Below are positions 1-8,542 of a stretch of DNA of 64,000 nucleotides, piece after piece. The notes under the pieces are model-generated. The model saw only the letters and a list, made by a program, of their open reading frames with translations. It was not told the origin of the DNA and searched no databases. The position numbers and the translations under genes were made by a program. How positions within the stretch are numbered: the first letter of the stretch is position 1; each line of letters opens with the position of its first letter. Source of the stretch: Candidatus Electrothrix aestuarii (lineage in GTDB: Bacteria; Desulfobacterota; Desulfobulbia; Desulfobulbales; Desulfobulbaceae); the NCBI GenBank assembly GCA_032595685.2, contig CP159373.1, positions 1,571,001-1,635,000 on the forward strand, given 5' to 3'.

Positions 1-2
1 AA

Positions 3-227
3 AACCAACCTACAAGCCCGAAAATCGATTTTGCGATAGATGAAGATCTCAATACAGCACTCGTCATCACCTGCGGCAATTGCGCAGCAGTAACCAAAAT
101 TCCATCAGATGAGTTAACCACGGAAGGAAATATCCTCTGTTCTGGATGTCATTATGAATTCCAAATAACTGCTGATGATATTACAATGATCAAAAAATAT
201 CTGGACGACGCAAAGAAACTCCAATGA
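3..227 (+). CDS. C-terminal part of a zinc-ribbon protein (5' end outside window)
   Basis: An open frame runs from the left edge to a TGA at 225-227, giving the last 74 codons of a gene that starts upstream. The translation contains two Cys-x2-Cys knuckles (CGNC and CSGC) about 25 residues apart, separated by a hydrophilic segment, which is a zinc-ribbon arrangement. The tail after the second knuckle is acidic and helical. The rest of the protein, and so its role, cannot be seen. Confidence 0.6.
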   Translation, partial: NQPTSPKIDFAIDEDLNTALVITCGNCAAVTKIPSDELTTEGNILCSGCHYEFQITADDITMIKKYLDDAKKLQ

Positions 228-289
228 TTCTCCCTGCCTGATGTGGCAGCAAGAGAGTCTTTTTTATTCCTCCAACCTACGGAAAAAAT

Positions 290-973
290 ATGAAACAAAT
301 TAAAAACAAAGCACCAATGCAGAAGTTGTTTATTAGCGCAATGATGTTCACCGTTTTTTGGGGAATATCTGCATCTCGCGCAGAGGCTATATCAATGGGT
401 CCCTATATCGACCTTTCCACCGGAACAGGGAGTCTGGAATGGCAGTATACTGGCGATGAATTTGATATTGATATGAATACCATCGCCGTTGGTTTTGTGC
501 TGGACACGGCGGCACTCAGCCCCTCCTTCTTTAATTATCGCCTCAACATCGGTTTTGAGGGCAGAGAGCTTGAGGCAGACGATAATTCCACCCTTGATCT
601 CAGCGGCATCGTGGTGGAAAATATCTTTGGTTTTTCCTTAACCCAAACCCCCTATTACCGTTGGTGGGTTGGACCTCTTCTCCATTTCAGTGCCCACAGC
701 GGTGACAGCGATACGGTGTACGATGAATATGGTTACCCCTATGAATATGAATACGACTTTGTTCAATATGGCGTTGGTGTCGTCACAGGTGTAAATTTCA
801 TGGTCAATCCATATATGACCTTCTCCGGCTCTATTGGTTTCCGCGTCCTCGAAACAGAAGGCACGGCGAGTATCAACGACTACTATTCATATGGTCACTA
901 CACCACCTATTATGAAGAAGATCTTGATGGGTCTACAGAGAGCTTTTTTCTCAACCTTGCCCTTTTGTTTTAA
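290..973 (+). CDS. Predicted outer-membrane beta-barrel-like protein, unknown function
   Basis: 227 residues. A basic N-terminus and a hydrophobic stretch ending near ASRAEA (about residue 33) look like a Sec signal peptide. The mature part is rich in alternating aromatic/polar strands (many Tyr, Gly and Phe) and ends in a strand finishing Leu-Leu-Phe, as expected for a small outer-membrane barrel with a C-terminal aromatic residue. Tyr/Asp/Glu-rich loops lie near residues 145-160 and 200-215. No family is recognised. No strong ribosome binding site precedes the ATG. It is not clearly in an operon. Confidence 0.6.
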   Translation: MKQIKNKAPMQKLFISAMMFTVFWGISASRAEAISMGPYIDLSTGTGSLEWQYTGDEFDIDMNTIAVGFVLDTAALSPSFFNYRLNIGFEGRELEADDNSTLDLSGIVVENIFGFSLTQTPYYRWWVGPLLHFSAHSGDSDTVYDEYGYPYEYEYDFVQYGVGVVTGVNFMVNPYMTFSGSIGFRVLETEGTASINDYYSYGHYTTYYEEDLDGSTESFFLNLALLF

Positions 974-1194
974 TTTCTCTTGTGTTAATCGCCCCAAAGC
1001 CCAGTCTTAGGGGAGCCAGCTGAGCACCGGGAGACGCGTATGCGTCTCCTGTCTCCCCCTTTCCGCTCCCATCTCCGCATCCCCTTCTCCTCGCCGCAAA
1101 CGCGGCAGCATTCTCAGCGATTTACCCTCCCCATCTGCAATGCTCTCTCTTTTTCATCGAAAAGACCTTTGCTCTTCACCATGAGACCTTTCAC

Positions 1195-1215
1195 AAATGC
1201 ATTATGCATTTTTTT
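1195..1215 (+). terminator. Possible Rho-independent terminator
   Basis: A 7-bp perfect stem (aaatgca / tgcattt, 3-nt loop) is followed directly by a T-run. It lies about 220 nt after the barrel-protein gene. The stretch 974-1404 has no convincing gene. It also holds a second perfect palindrome, ggagacgc-gtat-gcgtctcc at 1030-1049, without a T-run. Confidence 0.4.
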
Positions 1216-1404
1216 CTTCCTTTAACCTTGACGTGCTCGATCATCGTACTTACCTATTCAATCAGAAAGGAAAGCGATCCTTATCATGTTACAAAAAATA
1301 AATATAGAACAGAAGAATGATATACAAATATTGAGAGATCAATATTTATTAAGAAAAAAAATAATACAAGATCTCTTGACAGAACAAAACGCCCTACGGG
1401 CGGA

Positions 1405-2654
1405 TTAAAACGGAAGCAATTGCGGTATCCACTTAACCTGCCGACCCGAAGAGTTTCTCTTGTTGCATTCTTGTTTACTCTTGCTTTCCACAAAAGGTCC
1501 GTCTCTGCTCAGATCAAAGATATCTCCATAGTCAGGATGCCAAATCCGCCATAAAAACATTTTTTCTTTACAGTTTGGACATGTTAACGGATCTTTCCCG
1601 AAACTCTGTACTAGACGCTCTCTCCAGCTCAATGACCTTGAATCACTTTTCATGAATTCAAAAGTCTTCTGGATAAAACGTTTACAGTCCATCAAAATCT
1701 CTATCGCGATTGTTTTTGTACGTCGAGAATATAACCCATAATGGCGGACCATCTTGAATCCCTTTAGCGGGATATGGTCAATTAATCGTTGTATGAACTC
1801 TTTGGCTGGAATCGCTTCGGTAACTTTAACTTCTGTTTTATGATCAATATACCAAAATGTTACTTCCTCACCATCGTAATTCGTTATCTTGTGCTCTGCC
1901 AATGCTGGACGAGCCATATAGCGACCAATATATCGAGCTGCATGTCTTGCTGATGTCATCTTGCTTTTACCATTTACATAAAAACCATTACGTTGGCTTT
2001 TAAACAGGTAATCTATGAATCTTACATTTTCTTTTGTTTGCGGCAAGCTAGCCTTTATTTCAGTCAGCAAATAATATTGCCATTTTTTTCTAAGCAGACC
2101 ATATGGCAAAAATGGAATATCAACCCACTGATTGGAAGATGTTAATCCTCCTTCTGTCATTAACATATGGACATGCGGATTAAACTTAAGATCTCTTCCA
2201 AACGTATGGACAACTAATAGAATTCCCGGAACAGCATCAACTCCTTTACTTTGAAGTACTTCCACAGCCGCTTTTGAAGCACAATCCATCATAATCTTGA
2301 TCAGCATACGATCACTAAAAATTATCTTTCGGAGTTCTTGTGGAATGGTAAACACTAAATGTCGATGAACTACGTCGAATATACTTTTCACTGTCTTTTC
2401 AACCCATTCATCGACGTATCGCTTACCGCAAGACGTACAGAATCGACACTTACAGGTGAACCCTACTCTCTTTTTTCAAAACAATTCGGACAAATATACT
2501 CGACATAGCCATTGGTAGACTCTCCACAGTTGATCATTTTTTCTACATTTTCAACGATTGACTCCCAGTGAAGGCTTGAGTACCTGCTTGCCAATTCAAC
2601 GCAGACTACATACCAAAAATCACGAAAGATTAATTTTATCAGCTTATTTTTCAT
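1405..2654 (-). pseudogene. IS91-family transposase split by a -1 frameshift
   Basis: The N-terminal piece (2654 down to about 2463, 63 codons) has the IS91-type zinc-binding start with CPNC and then meets a TAG. The rest (from about 2460 to 1405) continues in another frame and restores the family pattern CKCRFCTSCGK. It carries the HP-type region (FNPHVHMLMTEGG), the tyrosine region (ARYIGRYMARP) and a C-terminal CPNC...MFLWRIWHPDYG ribbon. Joined by a one-base backward shift in a run of six A, the two parts give about 410 residues, the usual full length for rolling-circle IS91/ISCR-type transposases. The element is therefore recent but probably inactive. Terminal ori/ter ends were not identified. 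Confidence 0.8.
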
Positions 2655-2761
2655 TAAGCTAATACTCTATTCGCAATTACAACATGTTGAAAGGAAAATT
2701 TTATAATTTCCTATACAATAAAAAAGACTCGAACTTACTATTTCAACAACAAAGAGAATAC

Positions 2762-2778
2762 ATCATCGTAACGATGAT
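2762..2778. promoter_or_regulatory. Perfect palindrome upstream of the Hsp20 array
   Basis: atcatcg-taa-cgatgat lies about 55 nt before the first Hsp20 start, in an otherwise A+T-rich leader. It could be a repressor operator or an mRNA hairpin. It does not match the CIRCE consensus. Confidence 0.3.
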
Positions 2779-2832
2779 TAATAAAGCAAAAGATAGTATT
2801 TTTTTTACAAAGAGATAAACAAGGAGGGCATT

Positions 2833-3264
2833 ATGAACGTAAGTATTTGGGATCCTTTCCGTGAGATGGAAGCATTGTTTAATAATTACACAATGCCGAC
2901 AAGAAAAAAATCAACAGCAGATGAAAGCGGAACTGTTGAAACAAGAGAATGGGCACCTGTTGTTGATATCCTTGAAACAGAGAATGACTTTGTTTTAAAA
3001 GTCGAGCTCCCTGGTGTGGAAAAAGATGATGTAGAGGTCTCTATCGACAATCGCATTCTGACCATCAAGGGAGAAAAGAAGAACGACAGTGCAGACAAGA
3101 AGGTCCACAGAACCGAATGCAGATACGGCACCTTTATCAGAAACTTCACCCTGCCTCAGGATGTGGATAAGGTAGAGGCAGCCTGCAAAAACGGTGTGCT
3201 CAACCTGACGTTGACCAAGATGGAGCAAGCTAAACCCAAGCAGATTGAGGTACAAGTCCACTAA
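2833..3264 (+). CDS. Hsp20/alpha-crystallin small heat-shock protein (class-A-like, cytoplasmic)
   Basis: 143 residues, with a strong AAGGAGG ribosome binding site 8 nt before the ATG. The N-terminus WDPFREMEALF is typical of bacterial Hsp20. The alpha-crystallin domain spans about residues 38-130, with PGVEKDDVEVS and the GVLNLTLTK strand, and the tail ends in an I-x-V type motif (IEV). Family members are ATP-independent holdases that bind unfolding proteins. First gene of a three-gene Hsp20 array; the next start is 65 nt downstream. Confidence 0.93.
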   Translation: MNVSIWDPFREMEALFNNYTMPTRKKSTADESGTVETREWAPVVDILETENDFVLKVELPGVEKDDVEVSIDNRILTIKGEKKNDSADKKVHRTECRYGTFIRNFTLPQDVDKVEAACKNGVLNLTLTKMEQAKPKQIEVQVH

Positions 3265-3329
3265 TCTGCGTGCAGACGAACTGAGGGTGAATGCTTTTTT
3301 CGTTAACCAAGGACATGACGAGGTGTGTT

Positions 3330-3887
3330 ATGGATATGGATATCAAAAAATGGGTTCCCTGGAATTGGTTCAAAAAAGAAGAAGAGAACACCGGTGCTAC
3401 GGTGCCGGTGCAGCATAAGAACGCACAGGAGGGAATCGGGGCTTTTCCCCAACTGTTCAGCCAGTTGCATAATGAGATGGATCGCCGCTTTGAACAGATA
3501 TTCCGAGAATTCGGGAGTGGGAGGCCTCTCCTGTCAAACATGGCAAACGGTATGCTCAAGCCGACCTTGGACCTGAGCGCCAGCGAAAACGAGTATACCA
3601 TTGCCGTGGAAGTACCAGGCGTGAATGAAAGTGACCTCAAGATTGAGATTGATAAAAACACCATGATCATTCGCGGCGAGAAGAAGCAGGAAAAGGAAGA
3701 GAAGAAGAAAAACTATTATCGCCAGGAACGTTTTTACGGTTCGTTCCAGCGCATACTTTCTCTGCCAGAGGACGCAGATCAGGATGACATCCAGGCGACC
3801 TTTCAACACGGGGTTCTCAATATCACCCTGCCAAGAAAGGCCTTGCCGAAACCAGATGTCCGGCAGATAGCTATCAAAACCGTTTAA
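3330..3887 (+). CDS. Hsp20/alpha-crystallin protein with WVPWNWFKKEEE N-terminus
   Basis: Hsp20 family. I place the start at the ATG at 3330, preceded by GAGG, giving 185 residues; an upstream ATG at 3291 would add 13. The N-terminal segment WVPWNWFKKEEE is shared with the next gene and absent from the first Hsp20. The alpha-crystallin domain (PGVNESDLKIEID ... GVLNITLPRK) is followed by an I-x-I tail (IAI). A Lys/Glu-rich insertion after IIRGEKK is also shared with the third paralogue, so genes two and three are the closest pair. Confidence 0.92.
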   Translation: MDMDIKKWVPWNWFKKEEENTGATVPVQHKNAQEGIGAFPQLFSQLHNEMDRRFEQIFREFGSGRPLLSNMANGMLKPTLDLSASENEYTIAVEVPGVNESDLKIEIDKNTMIIRGEKKQEKEEKKKNYYRQERFYGSFQRILSLPEDADQDDIQATFQHGVLNITLPRKALPKPDVRQIAIKTV

Positions 3888-3899
3888 GATATAACTCCC

Positions 3900-3922
3900 G
3901 TCCCACCCCCTCGGGGTGGGAC
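3900..3922. other. G+C-rich hairpin in the Hsp20 intergenic region
   Basis: A 10-bp perfect inverted repeat (gtcccacccc / ggggtgggac, 3-nt loop) lies 13 nt after the second Hsp20 gene. No T-run follows, so it is more likely an mRNA-stabilising or processing hairpin than a terminator. Confidence 0.4.
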
Positions 3923-4085
3923 AACAAAACGGGAAAGAAGCCATGAACATTGGTCGGACGATTCCAAAGAATCATCCGTTCCTTTCATATAAACCGTGCT
4001 CGCGCACAGGAGGTATGAGTAAGGGGTTCTGCGGAATCCCTTACATCTTTTATTTTCTCATTTTTCTTATTCTGGAGGTTCAGCA

Positions 4086-4805
4086 ATGAATGGCCGAATG
4101 CAGACAAAGGTATTGGTACTTACAGGAATTATGGCACTTAACCTCTTCTTACCAATTACGCCGCTGAGTTATGCCGCCGGGTCGGCAAATTCTCCAGACG
4201 TGATCAGCAAAGAACTGAAAAGCAACAAGTCGGACCAGAAGTCAGAGGAGAAGAATTGGTCTCCCTGGAACTGGTTTAGGAAAGAAGAGGAGAAAAGCGG
4301 CAGCAAGGTGCCTATTCAACGGAAAGACGACAAAGAGGATCAGGATGATCTTGCGGGTCCATTGCAGGATTTTCATCGCGATATTAACCGGCTCTTTGAC
4401 CAGACCTTCCGCGATTTCGGATTTTCCGCGTTTGATTTCGATCAGCCCTTTATGCATACGTCCAACGGCGTTCTCAGGCCTGTGACAGATCTCGCGGCAA
4501 CTGATAAGGAATACACTATCACCGTGGAAGTACCCGGCGCGGACAAAGACGATATCAAGATTGAGGTCGCGAATAATGTTATGACCATTCGCGGCGAGAA
4601 AAAGCAAAAAAAGGAGGAGAAGCAGAAGGACTTCTATCGACAGGAGCGCTTTTATGGATCGTTCCAGCGCGTGCTCTCACTCCCGGAAGATGCTGATCAA
4701 AATGATATCAAAGCGAATTTTTATCAAGGCGTGTTAACAGTGACCATGCCGAGAAAGGATATGCCGAAACCCAATGTGAAAGAGATTGAGATACACTCCA
4801 GCTAA
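4086..4805 (+). CDS. Hsp20 family protein with an N-terminal signal peptide (predicted exported)
   Basis: 239 residues, ribosome binding site CTGGAGG. Residues 1-31 form a Sec-type signal (two basic residues, hydrophobic LVLTGIMALNLFLPI, cleavage probably after SYAA). Then come the WSPWNWFRKEEE segment shared with the preceding paralogue, a linker, and an alpha-crystallin domain (about residues 130-225: PGADKDDIKIE ... GVLTVTMPRK) with an IEI tail. Most Hsp20 proteins are cytoplasmic, so an export signal is unusual and suggests a periplasmic holdase. An uncleaved membrane anchor is the alternative. Confidence 0.88.
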   Translation: MNGRMQTKVLVLTGIMALNLFLPITPLSYAAGSANSPDVISKELKSNKSDQKSEEKNWSPWNWFRKEEEKSGSKVPIQRKDDKEDQDDLAGPLQDFHRDINRLFDQTFRDFGFSAFDFDQPFMHTSNGVLRPVTDLAATDKEYTITVEVPGADKDDIKIEVANNVMTIRGEKKQKKEEKQKDFYRQERFYGSFQRVLSLPEDADQNDIKANFYQGVLTVTMPRKDMPKPNVKEIEIHSS

Positions 4806-5024
4806 TCAGACAGGAAGCAGAGCATCATATTCTGCTCTCCATCTTTCATATATCTCGTCGCTCGTTCATGGCGGAAGGCTAATTATCCATAAAAATAAAA
4901 AAATAAGGAGGTGAAAGCTGCTGAGGACTAATCCCATCGCAAAAAAAGTCCTCTCCTCAAGAAACCCGAGATCCTGTTTTCCCTCTGGACGAGCGACTAT
5001 CTCTCAACCTCTCAAACCAACTTC

Positions 5025-5055
5025 CCCGCCTCAGACGAGGCGGGCTTTTCTTTTT
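5025..5055 (+). terminator. Rho-independent terminator of the Hsp20 array
   Basis: An 8-bp perfect stem (cccgcctc / gaggcggg, 4-nt loop) is followed by a T-rich tract. It sits between the Hsp20 genes and the converging gene that ends at 5077. Confidence 0.8.
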
Positions 5056-5076
5056 GAGCGCAGTGTCTTGCGCAAC

Positions 5077-6585
5077 TTAAAAGGAATAACGAATTTCAGC
5101 AAAGATCCGATCATTATCCCCCACATCCTGTAAGGCTAGAAGATCACCGGACTGATAAAGCACAGCCCCACCACGCAGGGTGATGGTATCGGTCACATCA
5201 TAATCAAAAGAGAGCCTCTCATAGGCACCATCAGCTGAAGAAGGTCCGTAGAGCATTGCCAACAGGGTGACGCTCAGGGTGTCGTTGAGGAAATCCCGGG
5301 TGCAACGGAAGGCAAGCTGATACATATCCTGGTACACCCCATCCGGGGCATCCTCCAGGTAGGGACGATGATTATTGATATGGTGATTAGCAAGTTCCAG
5401 AGAAAGAGAGGTCTCGTTAAACCCGGAATACTCTACCCCGACCAATGCATCAATACGGGTATAACCAACACCTGGTCGATTGGTGTAATGCACTCTGTTC
5501 AGCAGAGCCCCCTCTGTCTTCACCAGCCAGTTCCCTAAGGCCTTATTATAGGCAAAGCCGAACATATGCATCCGTTCGTGCTTACGCTGGATCTCGGTGC
5601 TCTCGTTCTCCTCATCTATCACGACATATTCCAGATGGGGAGTATCGTTAAATATCCTGGCATAATAGAGATCAAGATCCCAGCCCGTGAAAATACCGCT
5701 GAGCGAGATAGCCCATTCGGTGTTCTCCAGGGTGTTCGCAGGCTCGTCTTCCGGGGGCAGGGGCTCATCATAGGAATAGAAGTCATAGCCGTACACTGGT
5801 AATTTATTAAAACGGATCTCATGAACCGCTATACCGGACAGCTCCCAGTTACCGAAATAATAATCCAGCTTGGTCATGGCCAAAGGTAGACGGAGATCCT
5901 CGATATCTGTCAGGCCCGGTTCGCGCATATCCAGGGGATTGAGCACGTCCGTGATCCGGATATTATCTGATTTTCCCCAGACCACGATCTGACGACCAAT
6001 CTTGAGATCCAGCTTATCTGTGAGCTTGCCCTGAAGATAGGCCTCGCGCAATTCCACCTCATCTTCATATTCATCCAGAACGTAGCTGGTGTATTCATCC
6101 CGGCCTCGAAGAGAGTAGATGCCATCATAAAAGGCCTTACCGCCCACCTTGGCTGACCAGGCATCGGAGAAACGGGCCTCAAGATCGATCTGGAGGTCGG
6201 TTCGGGCCTTGGAAAAACCACGCCAGTCGGTCTCTCCCTCTGCCGGGGCATCGTGGGCAATGGTGTAGGTTGTGCCAAACTGGAGCCAACCGTCTATGCT
6301 CAGCCAGCCCGGAAGCCATGCAGAGTCACCTTCTGCCTCCGTTTGCAGATCGGAAGACAGCCCCTCCTCTTCAAAACCTCCCAGCACGGCATCAAGTCCT
6401 TGATCCGACGCGGGCTCTTCAGGTGGCAGTTCTATATCAAAGCCTTCGAGAACCGTATCCAGGTCACTGGGGCTGCTGTCGGTTTGGGCGGTTGCGGGTA
6501 ATGGGGAGAGAAAGAGAGGGGCAGCAAGCAGGGCTGCAAGGATTGTTGCTTTTCTCGATAAGAGGTCTTTTTTGATATCTTGCAT
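5077..6585 (-). CDS. DUF1302-like outer-membrane protein
   Basis: 502 residues. The signal peptide ends around ATAQ (residue 34). The mature N-terminus contains two copies of a short motif, LDTVLEGF and LDAVLGGF, in an acidic, proline-rich stretch. The remainder looks like a beta-barrel with the DUF1302-type block GRQIVVWGKSDNIRITDVLNP followed by REPGLTDIEDLRLP, and it ends in a strand closing with Phe. DUF1302 proteins often occur with MMPL/RND pumps and LolA-like proteins; such genes lie about 12 kb away here. Function unknown, possibly transport of hydrophobic molecules. Single gene, convergent with the Hsp20 array. Confidence 0.78.
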   Translation of the reverse strand: MQDIKKDLLSRKATILAALLAAPLFLSPLPATAQTDSSPSDLDTVLEGFDIELPPEEPASDQGLDAVLGGFEEEGLSSDLQTEAEGDSAWLPGWLSIDGWLQFGTTYTIAHDAPAEGETDWRGFSKARTDLQIDLEARFSDAWSAKVGGKAFYDGIYSLRGRDEYTSYVLDEYEDEVELREAYLQGKLTDKLDLKIGRQIVVWGKSDNIRITDVLNPLDMREPGLTDIEDLRLPLAMTKLDYYFGNWELSGIAVHEIRFNKLPVYGYDFYSYDEPLPPEDEPANTLENTEWAISLSGIFTGWDLDLYYARIFNDTPHLEYVVIDEENESTEIQRKHERMHMFGFAYNKALGNWLVKTEGALLNRVHYTNRPGVGYTRIDALVGVEYSGFNETSLSLELANHHINNHRPYLEDAPDGVYQDMYQLAFRCTRDFLNDTLSVTLLAMLYGPSSADGAYERLSFDYDVTDTITLRGGAVLYQSGDLLALQDVGDNDRIFAEIRYSF

Positions 6586-6800
6586 TATTCAATCATGCTC
6601 TATGGTTATGGAAAATTAACAGAAGTAAGTTACCTAGGGTCGAATGAGAGGAAAGTGGGTATTCCCCTGATGTTCTTGTCAATCGTAATGAACAGGTTCT
6701 CTTTTTTCAATTACTATCATCTCAGAATTAATAACGTTCCATAGCCTATTTACCCCTAATTTTAGAAATTTTTCCATAAAAGCCTACCTGAAAGATAGAG

Positions 6801-7127
6801 TTACCCTGGGACTCCTTCGTTATTCTCTCTAATCAATTTTTCATAACACTCTAAACACAACCAAATTCGGTTGCCATTAGTCCAGCCAGTGTTTTCTTTT
6901 TCTTGCTCGCTATCAAACAAAGTATGCTGGCAAATCTCACAGTGGTCGTGCGACCACCCCTCCTCAACTCAATCAATCTTTTTAGAATCGAACTTCTGAC
7001 CAACGTATTGGCTGATGCATCCCCCTTTCTTATGGATGAGCGCAGGTACTGCTTTCCACCGTTTTTTCGTCCAGGATTGCTGGCGGCACCAATCCACATG
7101 TTCTTGAATGTCAACATGGTTATCTCT
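6801..7127 (-). pseudogene. Decayed small gene with a Cys-x2-Cys pair motif (in-frame TGA)
   Basis: One minus-strand frame reads DWCRQQSWTKKRWKAVPALI, then a TGA at 6969-6971, then HDHCEICQHTLFDS and NRIWLCLECYEKLI, ending at 6801-6803. The two halves are in the same frame. Together they make a small protein of about 105 residues with CEIC and CLEC, a probable zinc site. The expected start is also damaged: the nearest ATG (7116-7118) is one base out of frame. This looks like a pseudogene with a premature stop. The family is not one I can name. The rest of 6586-7346 shows no gene. Confidence 0.5.
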
Positions 7128-7346
7128 TGTTAAATGAGCCTGAAGTCGTTAAGGTAGCTTAATTCCAGCTTTCAAAAAAACAAGTTAAAATTGGTTAATT
7201 ATCTTTTTTGTCTCCCTTTTCACATGAAAGGACTGGGGGGCTCCTTGGAGTCACCCGAACAACTTTTCATGTTGTGTTGTCCCGCCTCAGGGGGGCGAGA
7301 TGGGTGTTACACAGTTAAGGTACCCCGCTAATTATTGGAGGTGAGT

Positions 7347-8462
7347 ATGAAAACCCTGTTTGAGGAAACCATCATCAACGGAATGCGATTACGTAATCGC
7401 ATGGTGCGGTCCGCCACCTGGGAAGGAATGTGTGAACAGAACGGTTGTCCTACGGAAAAACTAACGGAGTTTTATCGTCAACTTGCTCTGGGCGGCATTG
7501 GGCTTATTGTGACCGGTTACACCTTTGTCGACCCATCGGGCAAGCAGTTGCCGGGAAAAATGGGCATTCATACTGATGATTTTGCAGGTGCATATACAAA
7601 AATGATTCATGCTGTTCACGACGCCGGTGGTAAAATTGTCGTCCAGCTGGTTCATGCCGGTGGGCAGACTGACTCCGCTAACGCCGGTCGTCAGCCGTTG
7701 GCACCATCAGCCGTCAAGGTTGATCAGTTTCCGGAAATTCCTGCGGAATTAACTACTGAAGACATTAGCATGCTTATTGATGCGTTTGGCAAGGGTGCGC
7801 AACGGGCAAAGGATTGGGGGTTTGACGGGGTACAGCTGCATGGTGCCCATGGCTATTTGATTAACCAGTTTCTTTCGCCGTTGACAAACAGGCGTACTGA
7901 TGAATACGGCGGTACCATTGAAAATCGGTGTCGTTTTGCCCTGGATGTTTTTCGAAAAGTGCGGGAAACCGTGGGCAATGACTTTCCCGTTCTCATCAAA
8001 CTGAATGGATCCGACAATCTGGAGGGTGGGCTTTCAGAAGATGATGCAATCTATGTAGCTCAACAGTTGTCTGAACTCGGTATTGACGCCATAGAGGTTT
8101 CAGCCGGAACACCTGCATCAGGCGATGAGTCAGCAGTCAGAACAAAAATAAACAAACCGGAGAAAGAGGCGTATAATCTCAAACCAGCAGTTCGGATAAA
8201 AAACAGTGTGTCCTGCCCGGTCATGGTTGTCGGTGGCATTCGTTCCTACGAAGTTGCCGAGAAAACAGTGACTGAACAGGGAATGGACTATATTTCCATG
8301 GCCAGACCGTTGATCCGGGAACCTGATCTGGCAAACAGGTGGCAGGGAGGGGATAGAAGCCCGGCACAATGTATTTCCTGCAATGGTTGCTTTATGCCGG
8401 GAATAAAGGAAGGTGGAATATACTGTATCGCCGACAAAAAAAAGAAAGGGCATGATGCGTGA
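7347..8462 (+). CDS. NADH:flavin oxidoreductase, Old Yellow Enzyme family
   Basis: Start chosen at ATG 7347 because GGAGGT precedes it by 4 nt; 371 residues. An FMN-binding TIM barrel with characteristic blocks: RMVRSATWEG near the N-terminus, VQLVHAGGQ, the active-site HGAHGYLINQFLSP, NRRTDEYGG, and the phosphate-binding GGIR / MARPLIREP near the C-terminus. It ends shortly after a Cys-rich segment (CISCNGCF), so it lacks the C-terminal dehydrogenase domains of dienoyl-CoA reductase types. Probably reduces an activated alkene such as an enone; the substrate is unknown. Monocistronic. Confidence 0.9.
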   Translation: MKTLFEETIINGMRLRNRMVRSATWEGMCEQNGCPTEKLTEFYRQLALGGIGLIVTGYTFVDPSGKQLPGKMGIHTDDFAGAYTKMIHAVHDAGGKIVVQLVHAGGQTDSANAGRQPLAPSAVKVDQFPEIPAELTTEDISMLIDAFGKGAQRAKDWGFDGVQLHGAHGYLINQFLSPLTNRRTDEYGGTIENRCRFALDVFRKVRETVGNDFPVLIKLNGSDNLEGGLSEDDAIYVAQQLSELGIDAIEVSAGTPASGDESAVRTKINKPEKEAYNLKPAVRIKNSVSCPVMVVGGIRSYEVAEKTVTEQGMDYISMARPLIREPDLANRWQGGDRSPAQCISCNGCFMPGIKEGGIYCIADKKKKGHDA

Positions 8463-8485
8463 TGAATGAAACATTGTTCATAGTG

Positions 8486-8518
8486 GCGTAGATCGGATTG
8501 AGTGAAACGAAATCAGAC
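8486..8518 (+). repeat. Diverged copy of a dispersed intergenic motif
   Basis: gtagatcggattgagtgaaa and following bases resemble the reverse complement of 35640-35680 (cgtaggtcgggttgagtg...). This family of sequences recurs between genes in this window. The copy here has several mismatches. Confidence 0.4.
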
Positions 8519-8542
8519 AAGTATGAAATGCGTTATCCTCAT

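Noticed and set aside
1040-1225. Plus-strand open frame of 61 codons
   Set aside because: It overlaps a palindrome and a terminator-like hairpin, has Ser/Pro/Arg-rich random-looking sequence and no ribosome binding site.
2455-2475. Programmed -1 frameshift in the IS91-type transposase
   Set aside because: The A-run is not in the frame of a classic X-XXY-YYZ slippery heptamer, and IS91 elements are not known to need frameshifting; a mutation is simpler.
6969-6971. TGA read as selenocysteine
   Set aside because: No obvious SECIS-like hairpin follows, the start of the gene is also damaged, and a TGG-to-TGA change explains it. Kept only as something to check.
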